Source: Sphingomonadaceae bacterium 3R27C6
GTDB taxonomy: Bacteria; Pseudomonadota; Alphaproteobacteria; Sphingomonadales; Sphingomonadaceae
NCBI GenBank assembly: GCA_005503215.1
Contig: SCNS01000002.1
Location: forward strand, 124,001-188,000
Direction of reading: 5' to 3'
DNA length: 64,000 nucleotides
The translations under genes were made by a program, and so were the position numbers. The stretch's first letter is position 1, and each line of letters opens with the position of its first letter. The notes under the pieces were generated by a model that had not been told where the DNA came from, made no database searches, and saw only the letters and a program-made list of their open reading frames with translations. Positions 52,478 to 61,222 of the stretch are shown here, piece after piece.

Positions 52478-53584
52478 ATGGATCCGTTCGAACTGATCAA
52501 GCAAACCCGCGGGCGCCGCTCGCTTCTGCAAGCGATGGGAGTCGCGGCCATCGGCATCAGCTTCGGCGGCCTCGCGGCGTGCAGCAAGGAGGGTGGCAAG
52601 AAGCTCTCCAACGGCGAGGAAGCCAAGCTCAACTTCTACAACTGGGATACCTATATCGGCGAGAATACGCTCGACAATTTCAAGGAAGCGACCGGCGTCG
52701 ACGTCACGATGGACCTGTTCGACAGCAACGACGTGCTGTTCGCGAAATTCAAGGCGGGCAACCCCGGCTACGACGTGATCGTGCCCTCGAACGACTTTGT
52801 CGAGCGGATGAGCAAGGCCGGCATGTTGCTGCCGCTCGACCATGCGCAAATCCCGAACAAGAAAAATATCGACCCGGCCTACATCAACGTCGAATATGAC
52901 CTGCAGCGCAAATTTTCGATGCCCTACACCTGGCTCGCGCTCGGCATCGGCTATCGCAAGTCGAAAGTGTCGGCAAAGCCCGACAGCTGGAAAGTGCTGT
53001 TCGACAGCCCCGAATATGCGGGCCGCATCGCCTGGCTGTCGGAAGCCGGCGACATGTTCCGCCTTTACGGCAAGTATCTCGGCAAATCGGTCAATGCGCT
53101 GACCCCCGCGGACATCGCGACGATCGAAAAGATGATGATCAAGCAAAAGCCCAATGTGAAAAAATTCCACGAAGATGACGGGCAGGATTTGCTGCTCAAG
53201 GGCGACGTTGACGTCGTGCTCGAATATAATGGCGACATCGCGCAGGCGATGGTCGAGGACGCCGACATCGATTTCGTCATCCCCAAGGAAGGCAGCCAGC
53301 TCAATTCGGACAATCTGTGCATCCCGAAAGGCGCGCCGCATCCGAAGAACGCCCACGCCTTCATAAACTATATCCTCGATGCCAACGTCGACAAGGAAAT
53401 TACCGAGACGATCCTCTACCCCACGCCCAATGCCGCCGCGAAGAAGCTGATGCCCGACAGCTACAAGAATAATCCGGTGATCTTCCCGCCTCCCGAAGCG
53501 CTCGCGAAATGCGAATATGCGCGCTTCAATCCCGAGTTGCAGCCGCTGTACGAGGAAGCCTTCACGCGGGTCCGGGCGGCCTGA
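52478..53584 (+). CDS. potF: Polyamine ABC transporter substrate-binding lipoprotein (PotF type)
   Basis: 368 residues. The signal combines twin arginines (TRGRRSLLQAMG) with a lipobox (LAAC), so the protein is probably Tat-exported and lipidated. The mature protein opens LNFYNWDTYIGENTLDNFKEATGVDV, the typical PotD/PotF start with the amine-binding Trp, followed by YDVIVPSNDF and PYTWLALGIGY. Binds putrescine or spermidine in the periplasm. AGGGAGG lies upstream. A TGACGTCA octamer lies 19 bp before the start. Confidence 0.93.
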   Translation: MDPFELIKQTRGRRSLLQAMGVAAIGISFGGLAACSKEGGKKLSNGEEAKLNFYNWDTYIGENTLDNFKEATGVDVTMDLFDSNDVLFAKFKAGNPGYDVIVPSNDFVERMSKAGMLLPLDHAQIPNKKNIDPAYINVEYDLQRKFSMPYTWLALGIGYRKSKVSAKPDSWKVLFDSPEYAGRIAWLSEAGDMFRLYGKYLGKSVNALTPADIATIEKMMIKQKPNVKKFHEDDGQDLLLKGDVDVVLEYNGDIAQAMVEDADIDFVIPKEGSQLNSDNLCIPKGAPHPKNAHAFINYILDANVDKEITETILYPTPNAAAKKLMPDSYKNNPVIFPPPEALAKCEYARFNPELQPLYEEAFTRVRAA

Positions 53585-53607
53585 CGGTCTGAAGGGGGCA
53601 TCGGGGG

Positions 53608-54513
53608 GTGGCCGAACAGGACTGGAAAACGAACAAGGGGGTCTTTGCGGCGGTATCGCTACCGACGCTGTTCTGGATCATCCTTTTCTTCCTCGTCCCC
53701 ATGGCCATCGTCTGGCTCTACAGCTTTGGCGAGAATAAGGGGCTGACCGAAATCGACATTTCGGGGACGCTCGACAATTACAAGCGCGCGACCGAATGGC
53801 TGTACCTGACCATTTTCGGCAAGAGTTTCGCGGTCGCCGCGCTCGTCACCTTGATCTGCCTGATCGTCGGCTTTCCCGTTGCGATGGCGATCACTTTCGC
53901 CAGCGAAAAATGGCGGCCGTGGCTGCTGCTCGGCATCATGCTGCCCTTCTGGACGAACCTCCTCATCCGCACTTACGCGCTGATGATGCTCCTCGGGACG
54001 CAGGGGTTCGCGAACAAGGGGCTCGGCGCGCTCTGGGAAGGGACGAGCTGGATCAAGACGCTCGTCGGGCTCCAGCCGCTCCCGACGTGGGAGCCGGTGC
54101 AGCTACTCTTCAACAATTTCGCGGTCGTGTTCGGGCTTGTGTACGTCCATCTGCCCTTCATGGTCCTGCCGCTCTACGCCGCGCTCGACCGCCTCGACCG
54201 CAGCCTGATCGAGGCGAGCCTTGATCTCGGTGCCGGGCATTTCCGCACGATCATGCGCATCGTCGTGCCGCTCGCCGCGCCGGGCATCGTCGCGGGGGTG
54301 ATGATCACGCTGATCCCCGCGCTCGGCGCATACCTCACGCCCGACCTGATGGGCGGGACCGACAGCCAGATGATCGCCAACGTCATCGAGCGCCAGTTCA
54401 AGAAGGCCAATGACTGGCCGTTCGGCGCCGCCCTCTCCTTCCTGCTCATCTATGCGATGTTCGCGCTGATCGCGATTCAGTCGATGCGCAAAAAAGTGCC
54501 GGAAGTCGGCTGA
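53608..54513 (+). CDS. potH: Polyamine ABC transporter permease (PotH type)
   Basis: 301 residues from a GTG at 53608. Six membrane helices; the first is LPTLFWIILFFLVPMAIVWLY. The EAA loop reads EASLDLGAGHFRTIMRIVVPLAAPG, which contacts the ATPase. PotH-like by size and position. The stop shares a base with the next start (TGATG). Confidence 0.93.
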   Translation: MAEQDWKTNKGVFAAVSLPTLFWIILFFLVPMAIVWLYSFGENKGLTEIDISGTLDNYKRATEWLYLTIFGKSFAVAALVTLICLIVGFPVAMAITFASEKWRPWLLLGIMLPFWTNLLIRTYALMMLLGTQGFANKGLGALWEGTSWIKTLVGLQPLPTWEPVQLLFNNFAVVFGLVYVHLPFMVLPLYAALDRLDRSLIEASLDLGAGHFRTIMRIVVPLAAPGIVAGVMITLIPALGAYLTPDLMGGTDSQMIANVIERQFKKANDWPFGAALSFLLIYAMFALIAIQSMRKKVPEVG

Positions 54514-55355
54514 TGGCCCTCTTCGCCCGTACACCCGTAGCGCCGCTCGAATATAGCCGTACCTTGTGGATGCGCCTCTGGGTCGGCGCGGTGATGATCT
54601 TCCTCTATGCGCCGCTCGTCGTGCTGGTGATCTTCAGTTTCAACGACAGCAAGCGCAACGTCGTGTGGCGCGGTTTCACGACCAAATATTACGAGAAAGC
54701 GATGGGCAATGACCAGCTCGTCGAGGCTTTGCTCAACTCGCTGACCATCGCGGCGCTGGCGACTATCGTCAGTCTCGTTCTCGGCGCGGTCGCCGCGGTG
54801 ATGCTGTGGCGCTTCCGCTTCCCGCTCAAAAGCGCGATCGACGGCACGATCTCGCTGCCGATCATCGTTCCCGAAATCTGCCTCGGCGTCGCTTTCCTGA
54901 TGTTTTTCGCCGCGGTGAACTGGCCGACTGACCTCATCTGGCCGTTCAACCTCGGCGCGATCACCATCGCGCACATCACCTTCTGCTTTCCCTTCGTGAC
55001 GATGGTCGTGCGCTCGCGGCTCGCGACTTTCAACCGCGAGCAGGAGGAAGCGGCCAAGGATCTCGGCGCGAGCGAATGGCAGGTGTTCCGCGACGTGCTG
55101 ATCCCGCACATCAAGCCCGCGCTCGTCGCCGGCGCGCTCTTGTCCTTCACGCTCAGCCTCGACGATTTCGTCATCACCTATTTCACCAGCGGCCCCGATA
55201 CGATCACCTTCCCGGTGAAGGTCTATTCGATGGTCCGCTTCTCGGTGACGCCCGAGGTCAACGCCGCCTCGACGCTGCTCATCGTCCTTACCGTCGCCCT
55301 GACCTTCGTCGCGCTCAAGCTTCAGGGCGTAAAAGCCATTGCGGAAACCCACTGA
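54513..55355 (+). CDS. potI: Polyamine ABC transporter permease (PotI type)
   Basis: 280 residues, six membrane helices. The N-terminal LVVLVIFSFNDSKRNVVWRGFT is typical of PotC/PotI. The EAA loop is EEAAKDLGASEWQVFRDVLIPHIKPA and SLDDFVITYFTSGP marks the polyamine group. Shares one base with potH and lies 2 bp from potG. Confidence 0.93.
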   Translation: MALFARTPVAPLEYSRTLWMRLWVGAVMIFLYAPLVVLVIFSFNDSKRNVVWRGFTTKYYEKAMGNDQLVEALLNSLTIAALATIVSLVLGAVAAVMLWRFRFPLKSAIDGTISLPIIVPEICLGVAFLMFFAAVNWPTDLIWPFNLGAITIAHITFCFPFVTMVVRSRLATFNREQEEAAKDLGASEWQVFRDVLIPHIKPALVAGALLSFTLSLDDFVITYFTSGPDTITFPVKVYSMVRFSVTPEVNAASTLLIVLTVALTFVALKLQGVKAIAETH

Positions 55356-55357
55356 CC

Positions 55358-56488
55358 ATGACCGAAACCGCACGCCCGATCATCCAGATCCAGAACGTCT
55401 CGAAACGCTTCGGCAAGGTGACCGCGGTCGACAACGTCACCCTCGACATCAATGCGGGTGAATTCTTCGTACTGCTTGGCCCGTCAGGGTGCGGTAAAAC
55501 CACGCTGCTGCGGATGATCGCGGGCTTCGAGCTGCCAAGCGAGGGCCAGATATTGATCGACGGGCAGGATATGGCGGGCATCCCGCCGAACAAGCGCCCG
55601 GTGAACATGGTGTTCCAGAGCTATGCCGTGTTCCCGCACATGAGCGTCGCCGACAATGTCGCTTATGGCCTCAAAATTGCGGGCGTGAAGGGCGGCGAGA
55701 TCAAGGACCGTGTCGCCGAGGCGCTCGAGCTGGTCAAGCTCGGCGGGTTCGAAACGCGGATGCCCGACCAGATGTCGGGTGGCCAGCGCCAGCGCGTCGC
55801 GCTCGCGCGCAGCCTGGTGATGCGGCCCAAGGTGCTGCTGCTCGACGAGCCGCTGTCGGCGCTCGATGCCAAGCTGCGCGCGCAAATGCAGTTCGAGCTG
55901 TCGGACCTGCAGGAAAAGGTCGGCATCACCTTCGTCACCGTCACCCACGATCAGGACGAGGCGCTGTCGATGGCGTGCCGGATCGGCGTGATCAACAAGG
56001 GCGAGGTCGCGCAGCTCGCAACGCCGTCGGATCTCTACGAATATCCCGCCAACCGCTTCGTCGCCGATTTCGTTGGATCGGTGAACATCTTCGAAGGCAA
56101 GCTGACGCTCGACGATCCCGACAAGGCTGCGGTCGATTGCCCCGGGCTTGGCAAAGTCTACCTCAACCACGGCGTCACCGGACCGCACGGCGCCGATGTG
56201 TGGATCGCGCTGCGCCCCGAGAAAATCTACCTCCACGTCCCGGGCGAGGGCAAGGCGGTCAAGGCCGCTGCGCAGGACGCGCCTGACGGCTTTAATTTTG
56301 CGCGCGGCAAGATCAAAGGCATGAGCTATCTCGGCGACATCACCCTATTCGAGATCGAGCTGGAATCGGGCGCGTGCCTGCGCGTGTCGCGCCCGAACCT
56401 GTCGCGCCACGACCAGGACGATTTCACCTGGGGCGACAAAGTGAGCATGCACTGGCGCGCCGATAGCCCGGTGGTGTTGCTGGGCTGA
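55358..56488 (+). CDS. potG: Polyamine ABC transporter ATP-binding protein (PotG type)
   Basis: 376 residues from the ATG at 55358; E. coli PotG has 377. Walker A GPSGCGKTTLLRM, Q loop NMVFQSYAVFPHMSV, signature MSGGQRQRVALARS, Walker B VLLLDEPLSALD, H loop TVTHDQDEAL. A C-terminal TOBE-like regulatory domain begins near residue 280. Last gene of the rightward island; a weak hairpin follows. Confidence 0.95.
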   Translation: MTETARPIIQIQNVSKRFGKVTAVDNVTLDINAGEFFVLLGPSGCGKTTLLRMIAGFELPSEGQILIDGQDMAGIPPNKRPVNMVFQSYAVFPHMSVADNVAYGLKIAGVKGGEIKDRVAEALELVKLGGFETRMPDQMSGGQRQRVALARSLVMRPKVLLLDEPLSALDAKLRAQMQFELSDLQEKVGITFVTVTHDQDEALSMACRIGVINKGEVAQLATPSDLYEYPANRFVADFVGSVNIFEGKLTLDDPDKAAVDCPGLGKVYLNHGVTGPHGADVWIALRPEKIYLHVPGEGKAVKAAAQDAPDGFNFARGKIKGMSYLGDITLFEIELESGACLRVSRPNLSRHDQDDFTWGDKVSMHWRADSPVVLLG

Positions 56489-56529
56489 CAGCCGACTAAT
56501 ATAGGACTTTCCTACATTACTTCGGTGTG

Positions 56530-56553
56530 AGAGCCTTCGGCTTGGCTCTTTCT
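56530..56553 (+). terminator. Possible terminator after the transporter genes
   Basis: AGAGCC (56530-56535) pairs with GGCTCT (56544-56549) across TTCGGCTT and is followed by TTCT. The stem is short and the T run is broken, so this is tentative. Confidence 0.35.
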
Positions 56554-56707
56554 CTTCGTCTAGTTGGTCCGCATCGCCCATCGGCTTAAAGCGACAAAGG
56601 AGACAATATCGACGTGCGCGTCCGTATCCTTTGTCTCCTTAAGGCCGCAAAGGGCGCAGTTTCGATACGCGCATGCGGGTCTTTGTGGCTTTAGCGATAG
56701 CGGCGCC

Positions 56708-56780
56708 GTGCACCCCGGCGAAAGCCGGGGCCCAGATCGGGATGCAAGGGAAATAGACCCCGGCTTTCGCCAGGGTGCAC
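56708..56780. repeat. Palindromic repeat with CCCCGGCGAAAGCCGGGG core
   Basis: Begins GTGCACCCCGGCGAAAGCCG and ends CCCCGGCTTTCGCCAGGGTGCAC, so the two ends are inverted copies of each other with one mismatch. The left end also has its own small hairpin. This form is common in sphingomonad intergenic regions. It sits between convergent genes. Confidence 0.7.
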
Positions 56781-56797
56781 CGAACTGGATGACGCGA

Positions 56798-57736
56798 TTA
56801 ATGCGCCGCTTTCTTTCCCGGCAGCAAGTGAAGCACGCCGACGATCACGCCGCCCAGCAACAGGCCGAACACGCCCGCACCGGCGGCATTGATCAGCCAT
56901 TCCCAAACGCCGGCTCCCGGCAGGTTGCCCGCGACGGATTTGGCGAATGCATCGAGCCCTTCGGCAATGCCTCCGATATGATATTCGTGCAGCCCGTGAA
57001 GGAAAATCTGCCCGCCGACCCATAGCATCGCCGCGGTGCCGATCAGCGCGAGCGCCGAGAGCAGCTTCGGCATGAAAGCAACCAGCCCGCGCCCGATCGA
57101 CCTTCGCGCCGCATTGCCCTCTTTCGCCATATGCAGGCCGATATCGTCCATCTTCACGATCAGCCCGACGACGCCATAGACCGCGACTGTGATCGCGATC
57201 GCAACCACCGCGAGCGTCGCGGCGCGCATCGCGAAATGCTCGTCGAGCACTTCGTTGAGCGCGATGACCATGATTTCGGCCGAGAGGATGAAGTCGGTGC
57301 GCACCGCGCCTTTCACCATCGCCTCTTCATGGTCCTGATCGGCGACGATCGCGGCGTCCTCGGCGAGGCTCGTCTTATCCTTCTGTAACGAGTGCAGCAC
57401 CTTTTCGGCGCCTTCGAAGCAAAGATAGGCGCCACCAATCATCAATAGCGGCGTGATCGCCCATGGCACGAAGGTCGACAGCAGCAGCAGCGCCGGCAGG
57501 ATCAGCACCAGCTTGTTGAAGATCGATCCCTTGGTGATCCGCCAGATGATCGGCAACTCGCGGTCGGGGGTGAAGCCGGTGACGTAGCGCGGGGTCACCG
57601 CGGTATCGTCGACCACCACCCCCGCCGCCTTGACCCCGGCCTTCGACGCCGCGGCGCCGATATCGTCGATGCTCGCCGCAGCGACCTTGGCGATCGTCGC
57701 AATATCGTCGAGCAGGGCAAAAAGGCCGGAGGGCAT
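56798..57736 (-). CDS. DUF808 family inner-membrane protein (YedI-like)
   Basis: 312 residues. The N terminus PSGLFALLDDIATIAKVAAASIDD and KAAGVVVDDTAVTPRYVTGF, followed by RELPIIWRITKGSIFNKLVLILPALLLL, define the DUF808/YedI family. About six membrane helices. Function unknown. It lies 20 bp downstream of spuC on the same strand and may be part of that transcript, though no functional link with polyamines is known. Confidence 0.9.
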   Translation of the reverse strand: MPSGLFALLDDIATIAKVAAASIDDIGAAASKAGVKAAGVVVDDTAVTPRYVTGFTPDRELPIIWRITKGSIFNKLVLILPALLLLSTFVPWAITPLLMIGGAYLCFEGAEKVLHSLQKDKTSLAEDAAIVADQDHEEAMVKGAVRTDFILSAEIMVIALNEVLDEHFAMRAATLAVVAIAITVAVYGVVGLIVKMDDIGLHMAKEGNAARRSIGRGLVAFMPKLLSALALIGTAAMLWVGGQIFLHGLHEYHIGGIAEGLDAFAKSVAGNLPGAGVWEWLINAAGAGVFGLLLGGVIVGVLHLLPGKKAAH

Positions 57737-57756
57737 AGGGTGTTGGTCTTTCCTGT

Positions 57757-59130
57757 TTAGAGCGCGCGGAGTTTCGGCATCACCTCATCGAGAGATTTGC
57801 GGATGATGGCAACCATCTCGTCGATCTGCTCGGTGGTGATGATCAGCGGCGGACACATGACGAGGCTGTCGCGGATGCCGCGCACCATCAGCCCGTTCGC
57901 GATGCACGCATCGCGCGCCATCGGCCCGGCGGTCCCCTCGGCTCCGCCAAAGCGGGCGCGCGTTTCCTTGTCGGCGACGATCTCGACCGCGCCGAGCAGG
58001 CCGATCGAGCGCGCTTCGCCGACCAGCGGATGATCGTTCAGCGTGGCGAGCGCTTTGGCTAGATGCGGGCCGGTGACGCTGCCGGTGCGCTCGACGAGGC
58101 CTTCACGCTCGATGATCTCGATATTCCTGAGCGCGACCGCCGCGGCGACCGGATGCCCCGAATAGGTGAAGCCGTGGACGAAATCGCCCCCGGTCTTCAG
58201 CACCTCGACGACATGCGCCGCAACCGCGGTGGCCGAGATCGGCAGGTAACCCGACGACAGCCCCTTTGCCATCGGCATCAGGTCGGGGGTGAAACCCATC
58301 GTCTCATGCCCCCACATCTTGCCTGTGCGCCCGAACCCGCAGATCACCTCGTCGGCAACGACGAGCAGGCCATATTTGCGCGCGACGGCCTCGACCTTGG
58401 GCCAATAGCCCTTGGGCGGAATGATCACGCCGCCCGCGCCCTGCACGGGCTCGCCAATGAAGGCGGCGCAATTTTCGGGGCCGACCTCGAGAATCTTGTC
58501 CTCGATCGCCTTCACGCAGGCATCGCAGAACTCCTCCTCGGTCATCCCCAGCCCTTCATTATAGGCGTAGGGCTGGCGGACATGTTCGACGCCCGGGATC
58601 GGCAAATCGCCCTGCGCGTGCATTGCCTTCATCCCGCCGAGCGAGACGCCCGCGACGGTCGAGCCGTGATAGGCGTTCCAGCGGCTGATAAAGACGGTGC
58701 GCTGGGGCTCGCCCTTCAGCTTCCAATAGTGGCGCACCATCCGGAAAACCGTATCGTTCGCCTCGCTGCCCGATGCGTTGAAGAAGATGTGCGGCAGGCG
58801 GTTACCCGTCAGGCTGGCAATCTTCGCCGCCAGCGTCACTGTCGGCGGCGTCGCGGTCTTGAAGAAGGTGTTGTAGAAAGGCAACTCGCGCATCTGTGCC
58901 GCCGCCGCCTCGACCAGTTCCTCGCGGCCGTAACCGACATTGACGCACCACAGGCCGGCCATCCCGTCGAGGATGCGGTGCCCGTCGCCGTCATGGATAT
59001 AACAGCCCTCGGCATGGGTGATGATCCGGCTGCCGCCGAGCTTTTCGATTTCGGCCCAGTCGGCCTGCGCGGGCAAGTGGTGCGCGACGTCGAGGCGGCG
59101 CAGTTCGGCGATGTCGTGATTGCGGGGCAT
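57757..59130 (-). CDS. spuC: Putrescine:pyruvate aminotransferase (SpuC type)
   Basis: 457 residues from the ATG at 59130, preceded by AGGAGTT. Class III PLP aminotransferase. It follows Pseudomonas SpuC closely: LDGMAGLWCVNVGYGREELVEAA, MRELPFYNTFF, FNASGSEANDTVFRMVRHYWK, YHGSTVAGVSLGGMKAMHAQGD, VADEVICGFGRTGKMWG and the Schiff-base lysine in LMPMAKGLSSGYLPISATAV. It converts putrescine to 4-aminobutanal, a route parallel to glutamylation. Transcribed leftward after puuD across a 184-bp gap with a repeat. Confidence 0.93.
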   Translation of the reverse strand: MPRNHDIAELRRLDVAHHLPAQADWAEIEKLGGSRIITHAEGCYIHDGDGHRILDGMAGLWCVNVGYGREELVEAAAAQMRELPFYNTFFKTATPPTVTLAAKIASLTGNRLPHIFFNASGSEANDTVFRMVRHYWKLKGEPQRTVFISRWNAYHGSTVAGVSLGGMKAMHAQGDLPIPGVEHVRQPYAYNEGLGMTEEEFCDACVKAIEDKILEVGPENCAAFIGEPVQGAGGVIIPPKGYWPKVEAVARKYGLLVVADEVICGFGRTGKMWGHETMGFTPDLMPMAKGLSSGYLPISATAVAAHVVEVLKTGGDFVHGFTYSGHPVAAAVALRNIEIIEREGLVERTGSVTGPHLAKALATLNDHPLVGEARSIGLLGAVEIVADKETRARFGGAEGTAGPMARDACIANGLMVRGIRDSLVMCPPLIITTEQIDEMVAIIRKSLDEVMPKLRAL

Positions 59131-59152
59131 GGGAAAACTCCTGAATTCGTAA

Positions 59153-59255
59153 AAACCGTTCGCATCGAGCGAAGTCGAGATGCTCCTCGATCTTGCGCTG
59201 CGACGATGGGTGTCTCGACTTCGCTCGACACGAGCGGAAACGAGCGTTCCGGTTT
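59153..59255. repeat. Inverted repeat element (CGAGCGAAGTCGAGA type)
   Basis: GAGCGAAGTCGAGA (59167-59180) and TCTCGACTTCGCTC (59213-59226) are perfect inverted arms with 32 bp between; outer flanks AAACCGTT and the right-hand CCGGTTT also match inversely. CGAGCGAAGTCGAG repeats are very common in sphingomonad intergenic DNA. It lies between puuD and spuC, upstream of the spuC ribosome site. Confidence 0.75.
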
Positions 59256-59314
59256 GAATCAGGGAGAGAAGCAGAGCCGCGCGAGATAGCGATCGTAACG
59301 GGTGACGCGCCGGT

Positions 59315-60055
59315 TCATAGCCCGCCCCGCAGCGCCTGTCCGAGCAGGCGGAAATAGGTCTGGCTTTCTTCGTTGCCGTCGACCGCCCATTCGGGGTGCC
59401 ATTGCACGGCGAGGAGCGGCGCACCGTTCGGCCGCGCGCTGAACGCTTCCACCAGTCCGTCGGGCGCACGCGCCTCGACCGCCAAGCCGTCGGCAAGCCG
59501 CCCGATGCCCTGATAGTGAACCGAATTCACGTCCAGCGCCGATGCCCCATAGGCCGACGCCAGCATACCGCCATCGACGAGGTCGACATGATGGCGATGA
59601 TCGAACATCGCATCGAACAGTGTCCCGTCAGGCGTATGGTGGCGCAGCAGTTCGCCGTTCGTCGCGGTGTCGCGGCGCAGCGTCCCGCCGAGCGCGACAT
59701 TGATGTCCTGGAACCCGCGGCAGATGCCGAACAGCGGCCTCTGCGCCGCAATCACCGCCTCGACCAGATCACGCATCATCCGATCGCGGTCGGGATCGAA
59801 CGGCCCCTCCCCTGCATCTTCCTCACCATAACGTGCCGGCTCGACGTTCGATGGCGAGCCGGTGAGCAAAACGCCGTCGAGCCGCCCGACGATCTCGTCG
59901 GCGCGCATATAGTCGGGAAGCGACGGAATGAGCAGCGCGGCACAGTCGGCATGGCGCATCGCGGCCTTCGCATAGCGGTTCATCACCGCCTGCGCATATT
60001 CGGAGCCGACCTGCCGGTTACAGGCGATGATGCCGAGGACGGGACGGGCGGACAC
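59315..60055 (-). CDS. puuD: Gamma-glutamyl-GABA hydrolase (PuuD type class I glutamine amidotransferase-like)
   Basis: 246 residues. The peptidase C26 fold has the nucleophile Cys in LFGICRGFQDINVALGG and the His-Glu pair in VQWHPEWAV. The opening PVLGIIACNRQVGSEYAQAV is PuuD-like. PuuD releases GABA from gamma-glutamyl-GABA, completing the glutamylated putrescine route that starts with PuuA and PuuB. E. coli PuuD has 254 residues. It precedes spuC on the same strand. Confidence 0.92.
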   Translation of the reverse strand: MSARPVLGIIACNRQVGSEYAQAVMNRYAKAAMRHADCAALLIPSLPDYMRADEIVGRLDGVLLTGSPSNVEPARYGEEDAGEGPFDPDRDRMMRDLVEAVIAAQRPLFGICRGFQDINVALGGTLRRDTATNGELLRHHTPDGTLFDAMFDHRHHVDLVDGGMLASAYGASALDVNSVHYQGIGRLADGLAVEARAPDGLVEAFSARPNGAPLLAVQWHPEWAVDGNEESQTYFRLLGQALRGGL

Positions 60056-60132
60056 GAGCGATGGAATCCTTCAAAAATCGAAGTTCCATTGCTGCCGATT
60101 TTCGCCGCCCGATGCCAGCGGAATTTACGGAT

Positions 60133-61104
60133 TCAGGCGTATTGGCGCGCGAACGCCGCCGCGGCACCAAACAGGCCGGGCTGTGGATGGGTGATGAGCT
60201 TTACCGGCAGCGCGGACATAAAGCCTTCGAAACGTCCCTTTTCGATAAAGCGTTCGGGGAAACCCGAACGCACCAGACTGTCGCGGATACGCAAGCCCAG
60301 CCCGCCCGCAACGACCACCCCACCGGCACCTTGCGCCAATGCAAGGTCGCCCGCGACGCTGCCGAGCGACAGGCAGAAGCGATCAACCGCCGCCGCCGCC
60401 AGGCTGTCCTCGCCGCTCAGCGCGTTGGTCCAGATCGCCTTGTCGTCGAGCCGCGGGATCGCGCGCCCTTCAAGCGCCGCCAGCGTTTCGTAGATGTCGA
60501 CGATTCCGGGTCCCGACACGATGCGTTCGATCGACACCCGCCGGTGGCGTTTGCGCAGCCGCGCGAGGATCGCATCCTCGATGCTGTCGAGCGGCGCGAA
60601 GTCGATATGTCCACCCTCGGTCGCCTGGACGCGATAGTCGGCACCGTCGCGCCAGACATGCGCAACGCCAAGGCCGGTGCCGGGGCCAATGATGGTGACC
60701 GTCCCGGTCGCGGGAAGCGGCTCGTCAGGACCCGTCAACCGCTCGAAATAGCTCTCGTCGGCCTGCGCGACGGCGTGGCCGACCGCCTCGAAATCGTTGA
60801 CCAGCGCATAACGATCGACGCCCAGCTTCTCGTTGATCAAAGCCGGGCGGATGATCCACGGGTTGTTCGTAAAGCGGATGATCTCGCCGCGCGTCGGCCC
60901 CGCGATGGCGATCGCAACCGCGCGCGGCAAAGTTCCGCCCTGCTGACGTTCGAAATCCTGCCAGGCGGTTTGGAAACTTGCGTGGTCCTTCGTATGGAGC
61001 GTCGTCGCCTCGCCAAGCGTCAGAACGCGCCCGCCTTCGATCTCGGCGATCGCAAAGCGCGCGTGCGTGCCGCCGATGTCCACCGTGACGATCTGTTCGC
61101 TCAT
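60133..61104 (-). CDS. glk: Glucokinase
   Basis: 323 residues from the ATG at 61104; the longer frame upstream overlaps the methyltransferase gene and is rejected. Proteobacterial Glk type: phosphate loop VDIGGTHARFAIAEI, VNDFEAVGHAVAQA (catalytic Asp), ATGTVTIIGPGTGLGVAHV, and EGGHIDFAP with the sugar-binding Glu-His pair. Uses ATP to phosphorylate glucose in the cytosol. It is 77 bp upstream of puuD on the same strand and divergent from the methyltransferase. Confidence 0.95.
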   Translation of the reverse strand: MSEQIVTVDIGGTHARFAIAEIEGGRVLTLGEATTLHTKDHASFQTAWQDFERQQGGTLPRAVAIAIAGPTRGEIIRFTNNPWIIRPALINEKLGVDRYALVNDFEAVGHAVAQADESYFERLTGPDEPLPATGTVTIIGPGTGLGVAHVWRDGADYRVQATEGGHIDFAPLDSIEDAILARLRKRHRRVSIERIVSGPGIVDIYETLAALEGRAIPRLDDKAIWTNALSGEDSLAAAAVDRFCLSLGSVAGDLALAQGAGGVVVAGGLGLRIRDSLVRSGFPERFIEKGRFEGFMSALPVKLITHPQPGLFGAAAAFARQYA

Positions 61105-61222
61105 GTCTCTCCCTTGCCGGTCCCACGCGGCCGGTCCTGCCCGTGGAATGTCGCATGGTCGGGGGCGATGCAACAGGGCATAGCTATTCGCCGCCCCTTG
61201 CGCTCCGCCGGAGACCGGCGTA

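Larger units (their letters stand above)
56489..56797. other. Non-coding gap between potG and the convergent DUF808 gene
   Basis: 309 bp without a supportable gene. It holds the hairpin at 56530-56553, a second inverted pair AAGGAGACAA (56597-56606) with TTGTCTCCTT (56631-56640), and the palindromic repeat at 56708-56780. The gap lies between two converging transcripts, where terminators are expected. Confidence 0.6.
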
